A stretch of DNA of 64,000 bases from Balaenoptera acutorostrata (lineage: Eukaryota > Chordata > Mammalia > Artiodactyla > Balaenopteridae). The notes under the pieces were generated by a model. That model saw only the letters and a list, made by a program, of their open reading frames with translations, had not been told where the DNA came from and did no database searches. This document shows positions 49,321-63,383 of the stretch, in pieces. The DNA lies in contig NW_026646029.1 of assembly GCF_949987535.1 (NCBI RefSeq), positions 1,116,001 to 1,180,000 on the forward strand, read 5' to 3'. A program made the position numbers and the translations under genes. The first letter of the stretch is position 1. Each line of letters opens with the position of its first letter.

Positions 49321-51071
49321 ACAGAGAGATATCAATACATAGGTTTGAAGATTCTTTCTAGTCAGATATATTCTTGTGCGGTGAATAGGGGATGTTGAGT
49401 CCAGTTCACTGACCAAGGAGTAGGTCTTTTCTATTACATATTGGGTTTATGGAACGGTATCTGAGCTAATTTGAAACCCTTGTTCTATGCATCACCCCAC
49501 CTCACCTTTCCCGTTCAGCAGCCATAGTGTGTTCTTTGAACGTGTGACTCTGTTCTGTTTTGTAATTCAGTTCAAGTGTAGCGGTTTTTACATTCCCTCT
49601 ATAAGTGATATCTTATGAGAAGTGTCTTTTTCTGTGTGACTTAGAATCGTCCTACCTAAATCCACTCATCGTGGTGCTACTAGCCTTATGACGTGGAGTT
49701 CATGGCTGAGTGATATTCCATTGTACATGAGGACCACAACTTCTTTATCCACTTTTCTCTTTCCTAGGATATTTAAGGTGTAATGAAGTGGGGGTTCTTG
49801 TCAACAGAGCAGCCCTAAACTTTGGTGTGCCTGTGTCTTGCTGATTTTTAGTTTTCCCAATTTATACGCCCATGAGTGGAAGTGCCCTATGCTCTCCAAG
49901 CTGTGTTTTTTAGATGTTTCAGGACACACCGTACACTTCTCCAGAGTGGCTGTTGGCAATTTACATCCCGCCCATCAGCGTAGCAAGGCTCCCATTTCTC
50001 CATGGCCGGTCCTGCATTTCTGGTTTGGACACTTTTTTCCGCATGGCCCTTTTGCCCGCTGGGAAGCGAGACTTCTTTGGAGCGCTGATTTGCCTTTCCA
50101 GGTTGCTTGGTTGGCCAAAAAGGGCGTATGCGTTTTTTCCTGAATATATTCAGGAAAAAACGCATACGCCCTTTTTGGCCAAGGGCATCATTGTCCACGT
50201 TTTGCCGCTTTTCATGTGCTTTCAAGGCGATTCGAATCTACCTCCTGAAATCTGTTTCCTGCAATTCTGCCTTGCTTTCAAAGCCTCTTCGTTGCCTTCC
50301 CTCAATATATTTGTGGACGAGAGTTATCATTTATAACTCTGCAGGTTTGTGAATTGCAGTTCGCCTGCGCTCCATTTTTCCAGTCGCTTTTTTGGGAGCT
50401 GGCCGCAAAAGTGCAGGATTGCTTCAGGCCCTCTTCTGGTTCAGGGGGGCAGGCTGAACTTGTGGTTAATTCTTCTTCCTGATGGGAAAATAGAGTGACC
50501 TGTGCCTGTCCCAAACCCTAGAGCTAGTCTCTCATTGGTTCCCCCTCTTCCCGTTCATCCTCAGGACAAATTGCAACCTGTACGGAACAGGAGGTTAAAG
50601 GTGCTGATTCTCCAAGGAGGGAGATGCCTAGTAAAGCGGCTGGAATGGCGAACCCGAGCCCAAGGAGATGAGAAATGAGGTGCGTTTTAGAAACCTTTCC
50701 CGATCACATGGTGTACCATCTTCTGGGTTTCTCATGCATGTTTTCGACGTAGGAAGATGCCCTTGAACCTGGAGATTTGGGACCCATGGGATGGGTACCA
50801 TGCAGTATTACTTTAAAGGGTCTGTATTGGCTCACGCAACCTCACCAAACCTCTCAGCCCCAAGAGTGTCCACCCTTATGTCTCAATCAGCTGTGGGTCT
50901 AGATATGGTCAATCCAGGTTGCATCACAGCCCCTGAACGAATTTTGTAAGAATTTCTCTCTCTTTCACTGTCTTTGTTTCACGGGTTTTGAAAAGTAATT
51001 TCTTTTTATAATGGGGTTTAGCTGTTTTTCACGGCTGTGTTTATGCCCCTTTATACCCCCTTGACTCACAT
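49321..51071. repeat. Satellite monomer R14, short unit
   Basis: 1,751-bp unit with a perfect palindrome at 50111-50182. It lacks 9 bp at 49640-49645: tgtgacttagaatcg replaces tgtgacttatttcacttagaatcg, with the loss between two 'actta' repeats. Confidence 0.9.
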
Positions 51072-52831
51072 ACAGAGAGATATCAATACATAGGTTTGAA
51101 GATTCTTACTAGTCAGATATATTCTTGTGCAGTGAATAGGGGGTGTTGAGGCCAGTTCACTGAGCAAGGAGTAGGTCTTGTCTACTACATATTGGGTTTA
51201 TGGAACGGTATCTGAGCTAATTTGAAACCCTTGTTTTATGCATCACCCCACCTCACCTTTCCCGTTCAGCAGCCATAGTGTGTTTTCTGAACGTGTGACT
51301 CTGTTCTGTTTTGTAATTCAGTTCAAGTGTAGCGGTTTTTACATTCCCTCTATAAGTGATATCTTATGATAAGTGTCTTTTTCTGTGTGACTTATTTCAC
51401 TTAGAATCGCCGTACCTAAATCCACTCATCGTGCTGCTACTAGCCTTATGACGTGGATTTCATGGCTGAGTGATATTCCATTGTACATGAGGACCACAAC
51501 TTCGTTATCCACTTTTCTCTTTCCTAGGATATTTAAGGTGTAATGAAGTGGGGGTTCTTGTCAACAGAGCAGCCCTAAACTTTGGGGTGCCTGTGTCTTG
51601 CTGATTTTTAGTTTTCCCAATTTATACGCCCATGAGTGGAAGTGCCCTATGCTCTCCAAGCTGTGTTTTTTAGATGTTTCAGGACACACCGTACACTTCT
51701 CCAGAGTGGCTGTTAGCAATTTACATCCCGCCCATCAGCGTAGCAAGGCTCCCATTTCTCCATGGCCGGTCCTGCATTTCTGGTTTGGACACTTTTTTCC
51801 GCATGGCCCTTTTGCCCGCTGGGAAGCGAGACTTCTTTGGAGCACTGATTTGCCTTTCCAGGTTGCTTGGTTGGCCAAAAAGGGCGTTTGCGTTTTTTCC
51901 TGAATATATTCAGGAAAAAACGCATACGCCCTTTTTGGCCAAGGGCATCATTGTCCACGTTTTGCCGCTTTTCATGTGCTTTCAAGGCGATTCGAATCTA
52001 CCTCCTGAAATCTGTTTCCTGCAATTCTGCCTTGCTTTCAAAGCCTCTTCGTTGCCTTCCCTCAATATATTTGTGGACGAGAGTTATCATTTCTAACTCT
52101 GCAGGTTTGTGAATTGCAGTGCCCCTGAGCTCCATTTTTCCAGTCGCTTTTTTGGGAGCTGGCCGCAAAAGTGCAGGATTGCTTCAGGCCCTCTTCTGGT
52201 TCTGGGGGGCAGGCTGAGCTTGTGGTTAATTCTTCTTCCTGATGGGAAAATAGAGTGACCTGTGCCTGTCCCAACCCCTAGAGCTAGTCTCTCATTGGTT
52301 CCCCCTCTTCCCGTTCATCCTCAGGACAAATTGCAACCTGTACGGAACAGGAGGTTAAAGGTGCTGATTCTCCAAGGAGGGAGATGCCTAGTAAAGCGGC
52401 TGGAATGGCGAACCCGAGCACAAGGAGATGAGAAATGAGGTGCGTTTTAGAAACCTTTCCCGATCACACGGTGTACCATCTTCTGGGTTTCTCATGCATG
52501 TTTTCGACGTAGGAAGATGCCCTTGAACCTGGAGATTTGGGACCCATGGGATGGGTACCATGCAGTATTACTTTAAAGGGTCTGCGTTGTCTCACGCAAC
52601 CTCACCAAACCTCTCAGCCCCAAGAGTGTCCACCCTTATGTCTCAATCAGCTGTGAATCTAGATATGGTCAATCCAGGTTGCATCACAGCCCCTGAACGA
52701 ATTTTGTAAGAATTTCTCTCTCTTTCACTGTCTTTGTTTTACGGGTTTTGAAAAGTAATTTATGTTTATAATGGGGTTTAGCTGCTTTTCACGGCTGTGT
52801 TTATGCTGCTTTACACCCCCTTGACTCACTT
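51072..52831. repeat. Satellite monomer R15
   Basis: 1,760-bp unit. Palindrome at 51871-51942 with one mismatch (gcgtttgcg in the left arm). Confidence 0.9.
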
Positions 52832-54590
52832 ACACAGAGATATCAATACATAGGTTTGAAGATTCTTACTAGTCAGATATATTCTTGTGCGGTGAATAGG
52901 GGGTGTTGAGGCCAGTTCACTGAGCAAGGAGTAGGTCTTGTCTACTACATATTGGGTTTATGGAACGGTATCTGAGCTAATTTGAAACCCTTGTTTTATG
53001 CATCACCCCACCACATCTTTCCCGTTAAGCAGCCATAGTGTGTTTTCTGAACGTGTGACTCTGTTCTGTTTTGTAATTCAGTTCAAGTGTAGCGGTTTTT
53101 ACATTCCCTCTATAAGTGATATCTTATGATAAGTGTCTTTTTCTGTGTGACTTATTTCACTTAGAATCGTCCTACCTAAATCCACTCATCGTGGTGCTAT
53201 TGGCTTATGACGTGGATTTCATGGCTGAGTGATATTCCATTGTACATGAGGACCACAACTTCTTTATCCACTTTTCTCCTTCCTAGGATATTTAAGGTGT
53301 AATGAAGTGGGGGTTCTTGTCAACAGAGCAGCCCTAAACTTTGGGGTGCCTGTGTCTTGCTGATTTTTAGTTTTCCCAATTTATACGCCCATGAGTGGAA
53401 GTGCCCTATGCTCTCCAAGCTGTGTTTTTTAGTTGTTTCAGGACACGCCGTACACTTCTCCAGAGTGGCTGTTGGCAATTTACATCCCGCCCATCAACGT
53501 AGAAAGGCTCCCATTTCTCCATGGCCGGTCCTGCATTTCTGGTTTGGACACTTTTTTCCGCATGGCCCTTTTGCCCGCTGGGAAGCGAGACTTCTTTGGA
53601 GCGCTGATTTGCCTTTCCAGGTTGCTTGGGTGGCCAAAAACGGCGTATGCGTTTTTTCCTGAATATATTCAGGAAAAAACGCATACGCCCTTTTTGGCCA
53701 AGGGCATCATTGTCCACGTTTTGCCGCTTTTCATGTGCTTTCAAGCCGATTCGAATCTACCTCCTGTAATCTGTTTCCTGCAATTCTGCCTTGCTTTCAA
53801 ATCCTCTTCGTTGCCTTCCCTCAATATATTTGTGGACGAGAGTTATGATTTATAAGTCTGCAGGTTTGTGAATTGCAGTGCCCCTGAGCTCCATTTTTCA
53901 ACTCGCTTTTTTGGGAGCTGGCCGCAAAAGTGCAGGATTGCTTCAGGCCCTCTTCTGGTTTGGGAGGGCCGGCTGAGCTTGTGGTTAATTCTTCTTCCTG
54001 ATGGGAAAATAGAGTGACCTGTGCCTGTCCCAACACCTAGAGCTAGTCTCTCATTGGTTCCCCTTCTTCACGTTCATCCTCAGGACAAATTGCAACCTGT
54101 ACGGAACAGGAGGTTAAAGGTGCTAATGTTCCAAGTAGGGAGATTGTTAGTAAAGCGGCTGGAATGGCGAACTCAAGCACAAGGAAATGAGTAATGAGGT
54201 CCATTTTAGAAACCTTTCCCAATCACACGGTGTACCATCTTCTGGGTTTCTCATGCATGATTTCGATGTAGGAGGATGCCCTTGAACATGGAGATTTGGG
54301 ACCCATGGGATGGGTACCACGCAGTATTACTTTAAAGGGTCTGCGTTGGCTCACGCAACCTCACCAAACCTCTCAGCCCCAAGAGTGTCCACCCTTATGT
54401 CTCAATCAGCTGTGGGTCTAGATATGGTCAATCCAGGTTGCATCACAGCCCCTGAACGAATTTTGTAAGAATTTCTCTCTCTTTCACTGTCTTTGTTTCA
54501 CGGGTTTTGAAAAGTAATTTCTTTTTATAATGGGGTTTAGCTGCTTTTCACGGCTGTGTTTATGCCGCTTTGCACCCCCTTGACTCACTT
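52832..54590. repeat. Satellite monomer R16
   Basis: 1,759-bp unit. Palindrome at 53630-53701 with left-arm changes (gtggcc, aaaaacggcg). From the palindrome on it is the start of the second 24,612-bp copy. Confidence 0.9.
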
Positions 54591-56349
54591 ACAGAGAGAT
54601 ATCAATACATAGGTTTGAAGATTCTTACTAGTCAGATATATTCTTGTGCGGTGAATAGGGGGTGTTGAGTCCAGTTCACTGAGCAAGGAGTAGGTCTTGT
54701 CTATTACATATTGGGTTTATGGAACGGTATCTGAGCTAATTTGAAACCCTTGTTTTATGCATCACCCCACCTCACCTTTCCCGTTCAGCAGCCATAGTGT
54801 GTTTTCTAAACGTGTGACTCTGTTCTGTTTTGTCATTCAGGTCAAGTGTAGCGGTTTTTACATTCCCTCTATAAGTGATATCTTATGATAAGTGTCTTTT
54901 TCTGTGTGACTTATTTCACTTAGAATCGTCGTACCTAAATCCACTCATTGTGCTGCTACTAGCCTTATGAAGTTGATTTCATGGCTGAGTGATATTCCAT
55001 TGTACATGAGGACCACAACTTCTTTATCCATTTTTCTCGTTGCTAGGATATTTAAGATGTAATGAAGTGGGTGTTCTTGTCAACAGAGCAGCCCTAAACT
55101 TTGGGGTGCCTGTGTCTTGCTGATTTTTAGTTTTCCCAATTTATACGCCCATGAGTGGAAGTGCCCTATGCTCTCTAAGCTGTGGTTTTTAGATGTTTCA
55201 GGGCACACCGTACACTTCTCCAGAGTGGCTGTTGGCAATTTACATCCTGTCCATCAGCATAGCAAGGCTCCCATTTCTCCATGGCTGGTCCTGCATTTCT
55301 GGTTTGGACACTTTTTTCCGCATGGCCCTTTTGCCCGCTGGGAAGCAAGACTTCTTTGGAGCTCTGATTTGCCTTTCCAGGTTGCTTGGTTGGCCAAAAA
55401 GGGCGTATGCGTTTTTTCCTGAATATATTCAGGAAAAAAGGCATACGCCCTTTTTGGCCAAGGGCATCATTGTCCACGTTTTGCCGCTTTTCATGTGCTT
55501 ACAAGGCGATTCGAATCTACCTCCTGAAATCTGCTTCCTGCAATTCTGCCTTGCTTTCAAATCCTCTTCGTTGCCTTCCCTCAATATATTCGTGGACGAG
55601 AGTTATCATTTATAACTCTGCAGGTTTGTGAATTGCAGTGACCCTGAGCTCCATTTTTCAAGTCACTTTTTTGGGAGCTGGCCGCAAAAGTGCAGGTTTG
55701 CTTCAGGCCCTCTTCTGTTTCTCGGGGGCAGGCTGAGCTTGTGGTTAATTCTTCTTCCTGATGGGAAAATAGAGTGACCTGTGCCTGTCCCAAACCCTAG
55801 AGCTAGTCTCTCATTGGTTCCCCCTCTTCCCGTTCATCCTCAGGACAAATTGCAACCTGTACGGAACAGGAGCTTAAAGGTGCTGATTCTCCAAGGAGGG
55901 AGATGGCTAGTAAAGCGGCTGGAATGGTGAACCCTAGCACAAGGAGATGAGAAATGAGGTGCATTTTAGAAACCTTTCCCGATCACACGGTATACCGTCT
56001 TCTGGGTTTCTCATGCATGTTTTCGATGTAGGAAGATGCCCTTGAACCTGGAGATTTGGGACCTATGGGATGGGTACCATGCAGTATTACTTTAAAGTGT
56101 CTGCGTTGGCTCACCAATGTCACCAAACCTCTCAGCCCCAAGAGTGTCCACCCTTATGTCTCAATTAGCTGTGGGTCTAGATATGGTCAATCCAGGTTGC
56201 ATCACAGCCCATGAATGAATTTTGTGAGAATTTCTCTCTCTTTCACTGTCTTTGTTTCATGGGTTTTTTAAAGTAAATTATTTTTATGATGGGGTTTAGC
56301 TGCTTTTCACTGAACTGTTTATGCCGCTTTACAAACACTTGACACACTT
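54591..56349. repeat. Satellite monomer R17 (copy of R3)
   Basis: 1,759-bp unit. Palindrome at 55390-55461 with the same private mismatch as R3. Confidence 0.9.
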
Positions 56350-58108
56350 ACAGAGAGATATCAATACATAGGTTTGCAGATTCTTACTAGTCAGATATAT
56401 TCTTCTGCGGTGAATAGGGGGTGTTGAGTCCAGTTCACTGAGCAAGGAGTAGGTCTTGTCTATTACATATTTAGGTTATGGAACGGTATCTGAGCTAATT
56501 TGAAACCCTTGTTTTATGCATCACCCCAACTCACCTTTCCCGTTCAGCAACCATAGTGTGTTTTCTAAACGTGTGACTCTGTTCTGTTTTGTAATTCAGT
56601 TCAAGTGTAGCGGTTTTTACATTCCCTCTATAAGTGATATCTTATGATAAGTGTCTATTTCTGTGTGACTTATTTCACTTAGAATCCTCGTACCTAAATC
56701 CACTCATCGTGCTGCTACTAGCCTTATGACGTTGATTTAATGGCTGAGTGATATTCCATTGTACATGAGGACCACAACTTCTTTATCCATTTTTCTCGTT
56801 GCTAGGATCTTTAAGGTGTAATGAAGTGGGGGTTCTTGTCAACAGAGCAGCCCTAAACTTTGGGGTGCCTGTGTCTTGCTGATTTTTAGTTTTCCCAACT
56901 TATACGCGCATGAGTGGAAGTGCCCTATGCTCTGTAATTTGTGTTTTTTAGATGTTTCAGGACACACCGTACACTTCTCCAGAGTGGCTGTTGGCAATTT
57001 ACATCCCACCCATTAGCGTAGCAAGGCTCCCATTTCTCCATGGCCGGTCCTGCATTTCTGGTTTTGACACTTTTTTCCGCAGGGCCCTTTTGCCCGCTGG
57101 GAAGCGAGACTTCTTTGGAGTGCTGATTTGCTTTTCCAGGTTGCTTGGTTGGCCAAAAAGGGCGTATGCGTTTTTTCCTGAATATATTCAGGAAAAAACG
57201 CATACGCCCTTTTTGGCCAAGGGCATCATTGTCCAAGTTTTGCCGCTTTCCATGTGCTTTCAAGGCGATTCAAATCTAACTCCTGAAATCTGTTTCCTGC
57301 AATTCTGCCTTGCTTTCAAATCCTCTTCGTTGCCTTCCCTCAATATATTTGTGGACGAGAGTTATAATTTATAACTCTGTAGGTTTGTAAATTGCAGTGC
57401 CCCTGAGCTCCAGTTTTCAAGTCGCTTTTTTGGGAGCTGGCCATAAAAGTGCAGGATTGCTTCAGGCCCTCTTCTGGTTGTAGGGGGCAGACTGAGCTTG
57501 TGGTTAATTCTTCTTCCTAATGGGAAAATAGAGTGACCTGTGCCTGTCCCAACACCTCGAGCTAGTCTCTCATTGGTTCCCCCACTTCCCGTTCATCCTC
57601 AGGACAAATTGCAACCTGTACGGAACAGGAGGTTAAAGGTGCTTATTCTCCAAGGAGGGAGATGGCTAGTAAAGTGGCTGGAATGGCGAACCCGAGCACA
57701 AGGAGATGAGAAATGAGGTGCGTTTTAGAAACCTTTCCCAATCACACGGTGTACCATCTTCTGGGTTTCTCATGCATGTTTTCGACGTAGGAAGATGCCC
57801 TTGAACCTGGAGATTTGGGACCCATGGGATGGGTAACATGCAGTATTACTTTAAAGGGTCTGCGTTTGCTCACCCAATCTCACCAAACCTCTCAGCCCCA
57901 AGAGTGTCCACCCTTATGTCTCAATCAGCTGTGCATCTAGATATGGTCAATCCAGTTTGCATCACAGCCCCTGAACGAATTTTGTAAGAACTTCTCTCTC
58001 TTTCACTGTCTTATTTCACGAGTTTTTAAAAGTAATTTATTTTTATAATGGGGATTACCTGCTTTTCACCGCTGTGTTTATGCCGCTTTACTCCCCCTTG
58101 ACTCACTT
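56350..58108. repeat. Satellite monomer R18 (copy of R4)
   Basis: 1,759-bp unit with a perfect palindrome at 57149-57220. It is close to R4 except for a variant cluster at 56593-56600. Confidence 0.9.
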
Positions 58109-59867
58109 ACAGAGATATATCAATACATAGGTTTGAAGATTCTTACTAGTCGGATATATTCTTGTGCGGTGAATAGGGGGTGTTGGCTCCAGTTCACTGA
58201 GCAAAGAGTAGGTCTTGTCTATTACGTATTGGGTTTATGGAACGGTTTCTGAGCTAATTTGAAACCCTTGTTTTATGCATCACCCCACCTCACCTTTCCC
58301 GTTCAGCAGCCATAGTGTGCTTTCTAAACGTGTGACTCTGTTCTGTTTTGTCATTCAGGTCAAGTGTAGCGGTTTTTACATTCCCTCTATAAGTGATATC
58401 TTATGATAAGTGTCTTTTTCTGTGTGACTTATTTCACTTAGAATCGTCGTACCTAAATCCACTCATCGTGCTGCTACTAGCCTTATGAAGTTGATTTCAT
58501 GGCTGAGTGATATTCCATTGTACATGAGGACCACAACTTCTTTATCCATTTTTCTCGTTGCTAGGATATTTAAGATGTAATGAAGTGGGGGTTCTTGTCA
58601 ACAGAGCAGCCCTAAACTTTGGGGTGCCTGTGTCTTGCTGATTTTTAGTTTTCGCAATTTATACGCCCATGAGTGGAAGTGCCCTATGCTCTCTAAGCTG
58701 TGGTTTTTAGATGTTACAGGGCACACCGTACACTTCTCCAGAGTGGCTGTTGGCAATTTACATCCTGTCCATCAGCATAACAAGGCTCCCATTTCTCCAT
58801 GGCCGGTCCTGCATTTCTGATTTTGACACTTTTTTCCGCATGGCCCTTTTGCCCGCTGGGAAGCAAGACTTCTTTGGAGCTCTGATTTGCCTTTCCAGGT
58901 TGCTTGGTTGGCCAAAAAGGGCGTATGCGTTTTTTCCTGAATATATTCAGGAAAAAAGGCATACGCCCTTTTTGGCCAAGGGCATCATTGTCCACGTTTT
59001 GCCGCTTTTCATGTGCTTACAAGGCGATTCGAATCTACCTCCTGAAATCTGCTTCCTGCAATTCTGCCTTGCTTTCAAATCCTCTTCGTTGCCTTCCCTC
59101 AATATATTTGTGGACGAGAGTTATCATTTATACCTCTGCATGTTTGTGAATTGCAGTGCCCCTGAACTCCATTTTTCAAGTCGGTTTTTTGGGAGCTGGC
59201 CGCAAAAGTGCAGGATTGCTTCAGGCCCTCTTCTGGTTCTGGGGGGCAGGCTGAGCTTGTGGTTAATTCTTCTTCCTGATGGGAAAATAGAGTGACCTGT
59301 GCCTGTCCCAATACCTAGAGCTAGTCTCTCATTGGTTCCCCCTCTTCCCGTTCATCCTCAGGGCAAATTGCAACCTGTACGGAACAGGAGGTTAAAGGGG
59401 CTGATTCTCCAAGGAGGGAGATGGCTAGTAAAGTGGCTGGAATGGCAAACCCTATCACAAGGAGATGAAAAATGAGGTGCGTTTTAGAAACCTGTCCCGA
59501 CCACACGGTGTACCATCTTCTGGGTTTCTCATCCATGTTTTCGACGTAGGAAGATGCCCTTGAACCTGGAGCTTTGGGACCCATGGGATGGGTACCATGC
59601 AGTATTACTTTAAAGGGTCTGCGTGGGCTCACGCAACCTCACCAAACCTCTCAGCCCCAAGAGTGTCCACCCTTATGTCTCAATCAGGTGTGGGTCTAGA
59701 TATGGTCAATCCAGGTTGCATCACAGCCCCTGAACGAATTTGTAAGAATTTCTCTCTCTTTCACTGTCTTTGTTTCACGGGTTTTGAAAAGTAATTTCTT
59801 TTTATAATGGGGTTTAGCTGCTTTTCACGATTGTGTTTAGGCCGCTTTACACCCCCTTGACTCACTT
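58109..59867. repeat. Satellite monomer R19 (copy of R5)
   Basis: 1,759-bp unit. Palindrome at 58908-58979 with the same private mismatch as R5. Confidence 0.9.
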
Positions 59868-61626
59868 ACAGAGAGATATCAATACATAGGTTTGAAGATT
59901 CTTACTAGTCAGATATATTCTTGTGCGGTGAATAGGGGTTTTTGAGGCCAGTTCACTGAGCAAGGAGTCGGTCTTGTCTACTACATATTGGGTTTATGGA
60001 ACGGTATCTGAGCTCATTTGAAACCCTTGTTTTATGCATCACCCCACCTCACCTTTCCCGTTCAGCAGCCATAGTGTGTTTTCTGAGCGTGTGACTCTGT
60101 TCTGCTTTGTAATTCAGTTCAAGTGTAGCGGTTTTTACATTCCCTCTATAAGTGATATCTTATGATATGTGTCTTTTTCTGTGTGACTTATTTCACTTAA
60201 AATCGTCGTACCTAAATCCACTCATCGTGCTGCTACTAGCCTTATGACGTTGATTTCATGGCTGAGTGATATTCCATTGCACATGAGGACCACAACTTCT
60301 TTATCCATTTTTCTCTTTCCTAGGATATTTAAGGTGTAATGAAGTGGGGGTTCCTGTCAACAGAGCAGCCCTAAACTTTGGGGTGCCTGTGTCTTGCTGA
60401 TTTTTAGTTTTCCCAATTTATACGCCCATGAGTGGAAGGGCCCTATGCTCTATAAGCTGTGTTTTTTAGATGTTTAAACACACACCTTACACTTCTCCAG
60501 AGTGGCTGTTGGCAGTTTACATCCCGCCCATCAGCGTAGCAAGGCTCCCAATTCTCCATGTCCGGTCCTGCATTTCTGGTTTGGACACTTTTTTCTGCAT
60601 GGCCCTTTTGCCCGATGGCAAGAGAGACTTTTTGGAGCGCTGATTTGCCTTTCCAGGTTGCTTGGTTGGCCAAAAAGGGCGTATGCGTTTTTTCCTGAAT
60701 ATATTCAGGAAAAAACGCATACGCCCTTTTTGGCCAAGGGCATCATTGTCCACGTTTTGCCGCTTTTCATGTGCTTTCAAGGCGATTCGAATCTACCTCC
60801 TGAAATCTGTTTCCTGCAATTCTGCCTTGCTTTCAAATCCCCTTCGTTGCCTTCCCTCAATATATTTGTGGACGAGAGTTATCATTTATAACTATGCAGG
60901 TTTGTGAATTGCAGTGCCCCTCAACTCCATTTTTCAAGTCGCTTTTTAGGGACCTGGCATCAGAGGCGCAGGATTGTTTCAGGCCCTCTTCTGGTTCCGG
61001 AGGGCAGGCTGAGACTGTTGTTAATTCTTCTTCCTGATGGGAAAATAGAGTGACCTGTGCCTGTCCCAACACCTAGAGCTAGTCTCTCATTGGTTCCCCC
61101 TCTTCCCGTTCATCCTCAGGACAAATTGCAACCTGTACGGAACAGGAGCTTAAAGGTGCTGATTCTCCAAGGAGGGAGATGGCTAGTAAAGCGGCTGGAA
61201 TGGCGAACCCGAGCACAAGGAGATGAGAAATGAGGTGCGTTTCAGAAACCTTTCCCGATCACATGGTGTACCATCTTCTGGGTTTCTCATGCATGTTTTC
61301 GATGTAGGAAGATGCCCTTGAACCTGGAGATTTGGGACCCATGGGATGGGTACCATGCAGTATTACTTTAACGGGTCTGTGTTGGCTCACCCAACCTCAC
61401 CAAACCTCTCAGCCCCAAGAGTGTCCACCCTTATGTCTCAGTCAGCTGTGGGTCTAGATATGGTCAATCCAGGTTGCATCACAGCCCCTGAACGAATTTT
61501 GTAAGAATTTCTCTCTCTTTCACTGTCTTTGTTTCACGGGTTTTGAAAAGTAATTTCTTTTTATAATGGGGTTTAGCTGCTTTTCACGGCTGTGTTTATG
61601 CCGCTTTGCACCCCCTTGACTCACTT
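59868..61626. repeat. Satellite monomer R20 (copy of R6)
   Basis: 1,759-bp unit with a perfect palindrome at 60666-60737. It shares R6 private text such as tgtttaaacacacacctta. Confidence 0.9.
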
Positions 61627-63383
61627 ACAGAGAGATATCAATACATAGGTTTGAAGATTCTTACTAGTCAGATATATTCTTGTGCGGTGAATAGGGGATG
61701 TTGAGTCCAGTTCATTGAGCAAGGAGTAGGTCTTGTCTATTACATATTGGGTGTATGGAACGGTATCTGAGCTCATTTGAAACCCTTGCTTTATGCATCA
61801 CCCCACCTCACCTTTCCCGTTCAGCAGCCATAGTGTGTTTTCTGAACGTGTGACTCTGTTCTGTTTTGTAATTCAGTTCAAGTGTAGCGGTTTTTACATT
61901 CCCTCTATAAGTGATATCTTATGATAAGTGTCTTTTTCTGTGTGACTTATTTCACTTAGAATCGTCGTACCTAAATCCACTCATCGTGCTGCTACTAGCC
62001 TTATGACGTAGATTTCATGGCTGAGTGATATTCCATTGTACATGAGGACCACAACTTCTTTATCCATTTTTCTCTTTCCTAGGATATTTAAGGTGTAATG
62101 AAGTGGGGGTTCTTGTCAACAGAGCAGCCCTAAACTTTGGGGTGCCTGTGTCTTGCTGATTTTTAGTTTTCCCAATTTATACGCCCATGAGTGGAAGTGC
62201 CCTATGCTCTCTAAGCTGTATTTTTTAGATGCTTCAGGACACAACGTACACTTCTCCAGAGTGGCTGTTGGCAATTTACATCCCGCCCCTCAGCGTAGCA
62301 AGGCTCCCATTTCTCCATGGCCGGTCCTGCATTTCTGGTTTGGACACTTTTTTCCGCATGGCCCTTTTTCTCGCTGGGAAGCAAGTCTTCTTTGGAGCGC
62401 TGATTTGCCTTTCCAGGTTGCTTGGTTGGCCAAAAAGGGCGTATGCGTTTTTTTCCTGAATATATTCAGGAAAAACGCATACGCACTTTTGGCCAAGGGC
62501 ATCATTGTCCACGTTTTGCCGCTTTTCATGTGCTTTCAAGGCGATTCGAATCTAACTCCTGAAATCTGTTTCCTGCAATTCTGCCTTGCTTTCAAATCCT
62601 CTTTGTTGCCTTCCCTCAATATATTTGTGGATGAGAGTTATCATTTATAACTCTGCAGGTTTGTGAATTGCAGTGCCCCTGAGCTCCATTTTTCAACTCA
62701 CGTTTTTGGGAGCTGGCCGCAAAAGTGCAGGATTGCTTCAGGCCCTCTTCTGGTTCTGGGGAGCAGGATGAGCTTGCGGTTAATTCTCTTCCTGATGGGA
62801 AAATAGAGTGACCTGTGACTGTCCCAACACCTAGAGCTAGTCTCTCATTGGTTCCCCCTATTCCCGTTCATCCTCAGGACAAATTGCAACCTGTACGGAA
62901 CAGGAGGTTAAAGGTGCTGATTCTCCAAGGAGGGAGATGGCTAGTAAAGCGGCTGGAATGGCGAACCCGAGCTCAGGGAGATGAGAAATGAGGTGCGTTT
63001 TAGAAACCTTTCCCGATCACACCGTGTACCATCTTCTGGGTTTCTCATGCATGTTTTCGATGTAGGAAGATGCCCTTGAACCTGGAGATTTGGGACCCAT
63101 GGGATGGGTACCATGCAGTATTACTTTAAAGGGTCGGCGTTGGCTCACCCAACCTCACCAAAACTCTCAGCCCCAAGAGTGTCCACCCTTATGCCTCAAT
63201 CAGCTGTGGGTCTAGATATGGTCAATCCAGGTTGCATCACAGCCCCTGAACGAATTGTGTAAGAATTTCTCTCTCTTTCACTGTCTTTGGTTCATGGGTT
63301 TGAAAAGTAATTTCTTTTTATAATGGGGTTTAGCTGCTTTTCACGGCTGTGTTTATGCCGCTTTACACCCCCTTGACTCACTT
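61627..63383. repeat. Satellite monomer R21 (copy of R7)
   Basis: 1,757-bp unit. Palindrome at 62426-62496 with the R7 form. Confidence 0.9.
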
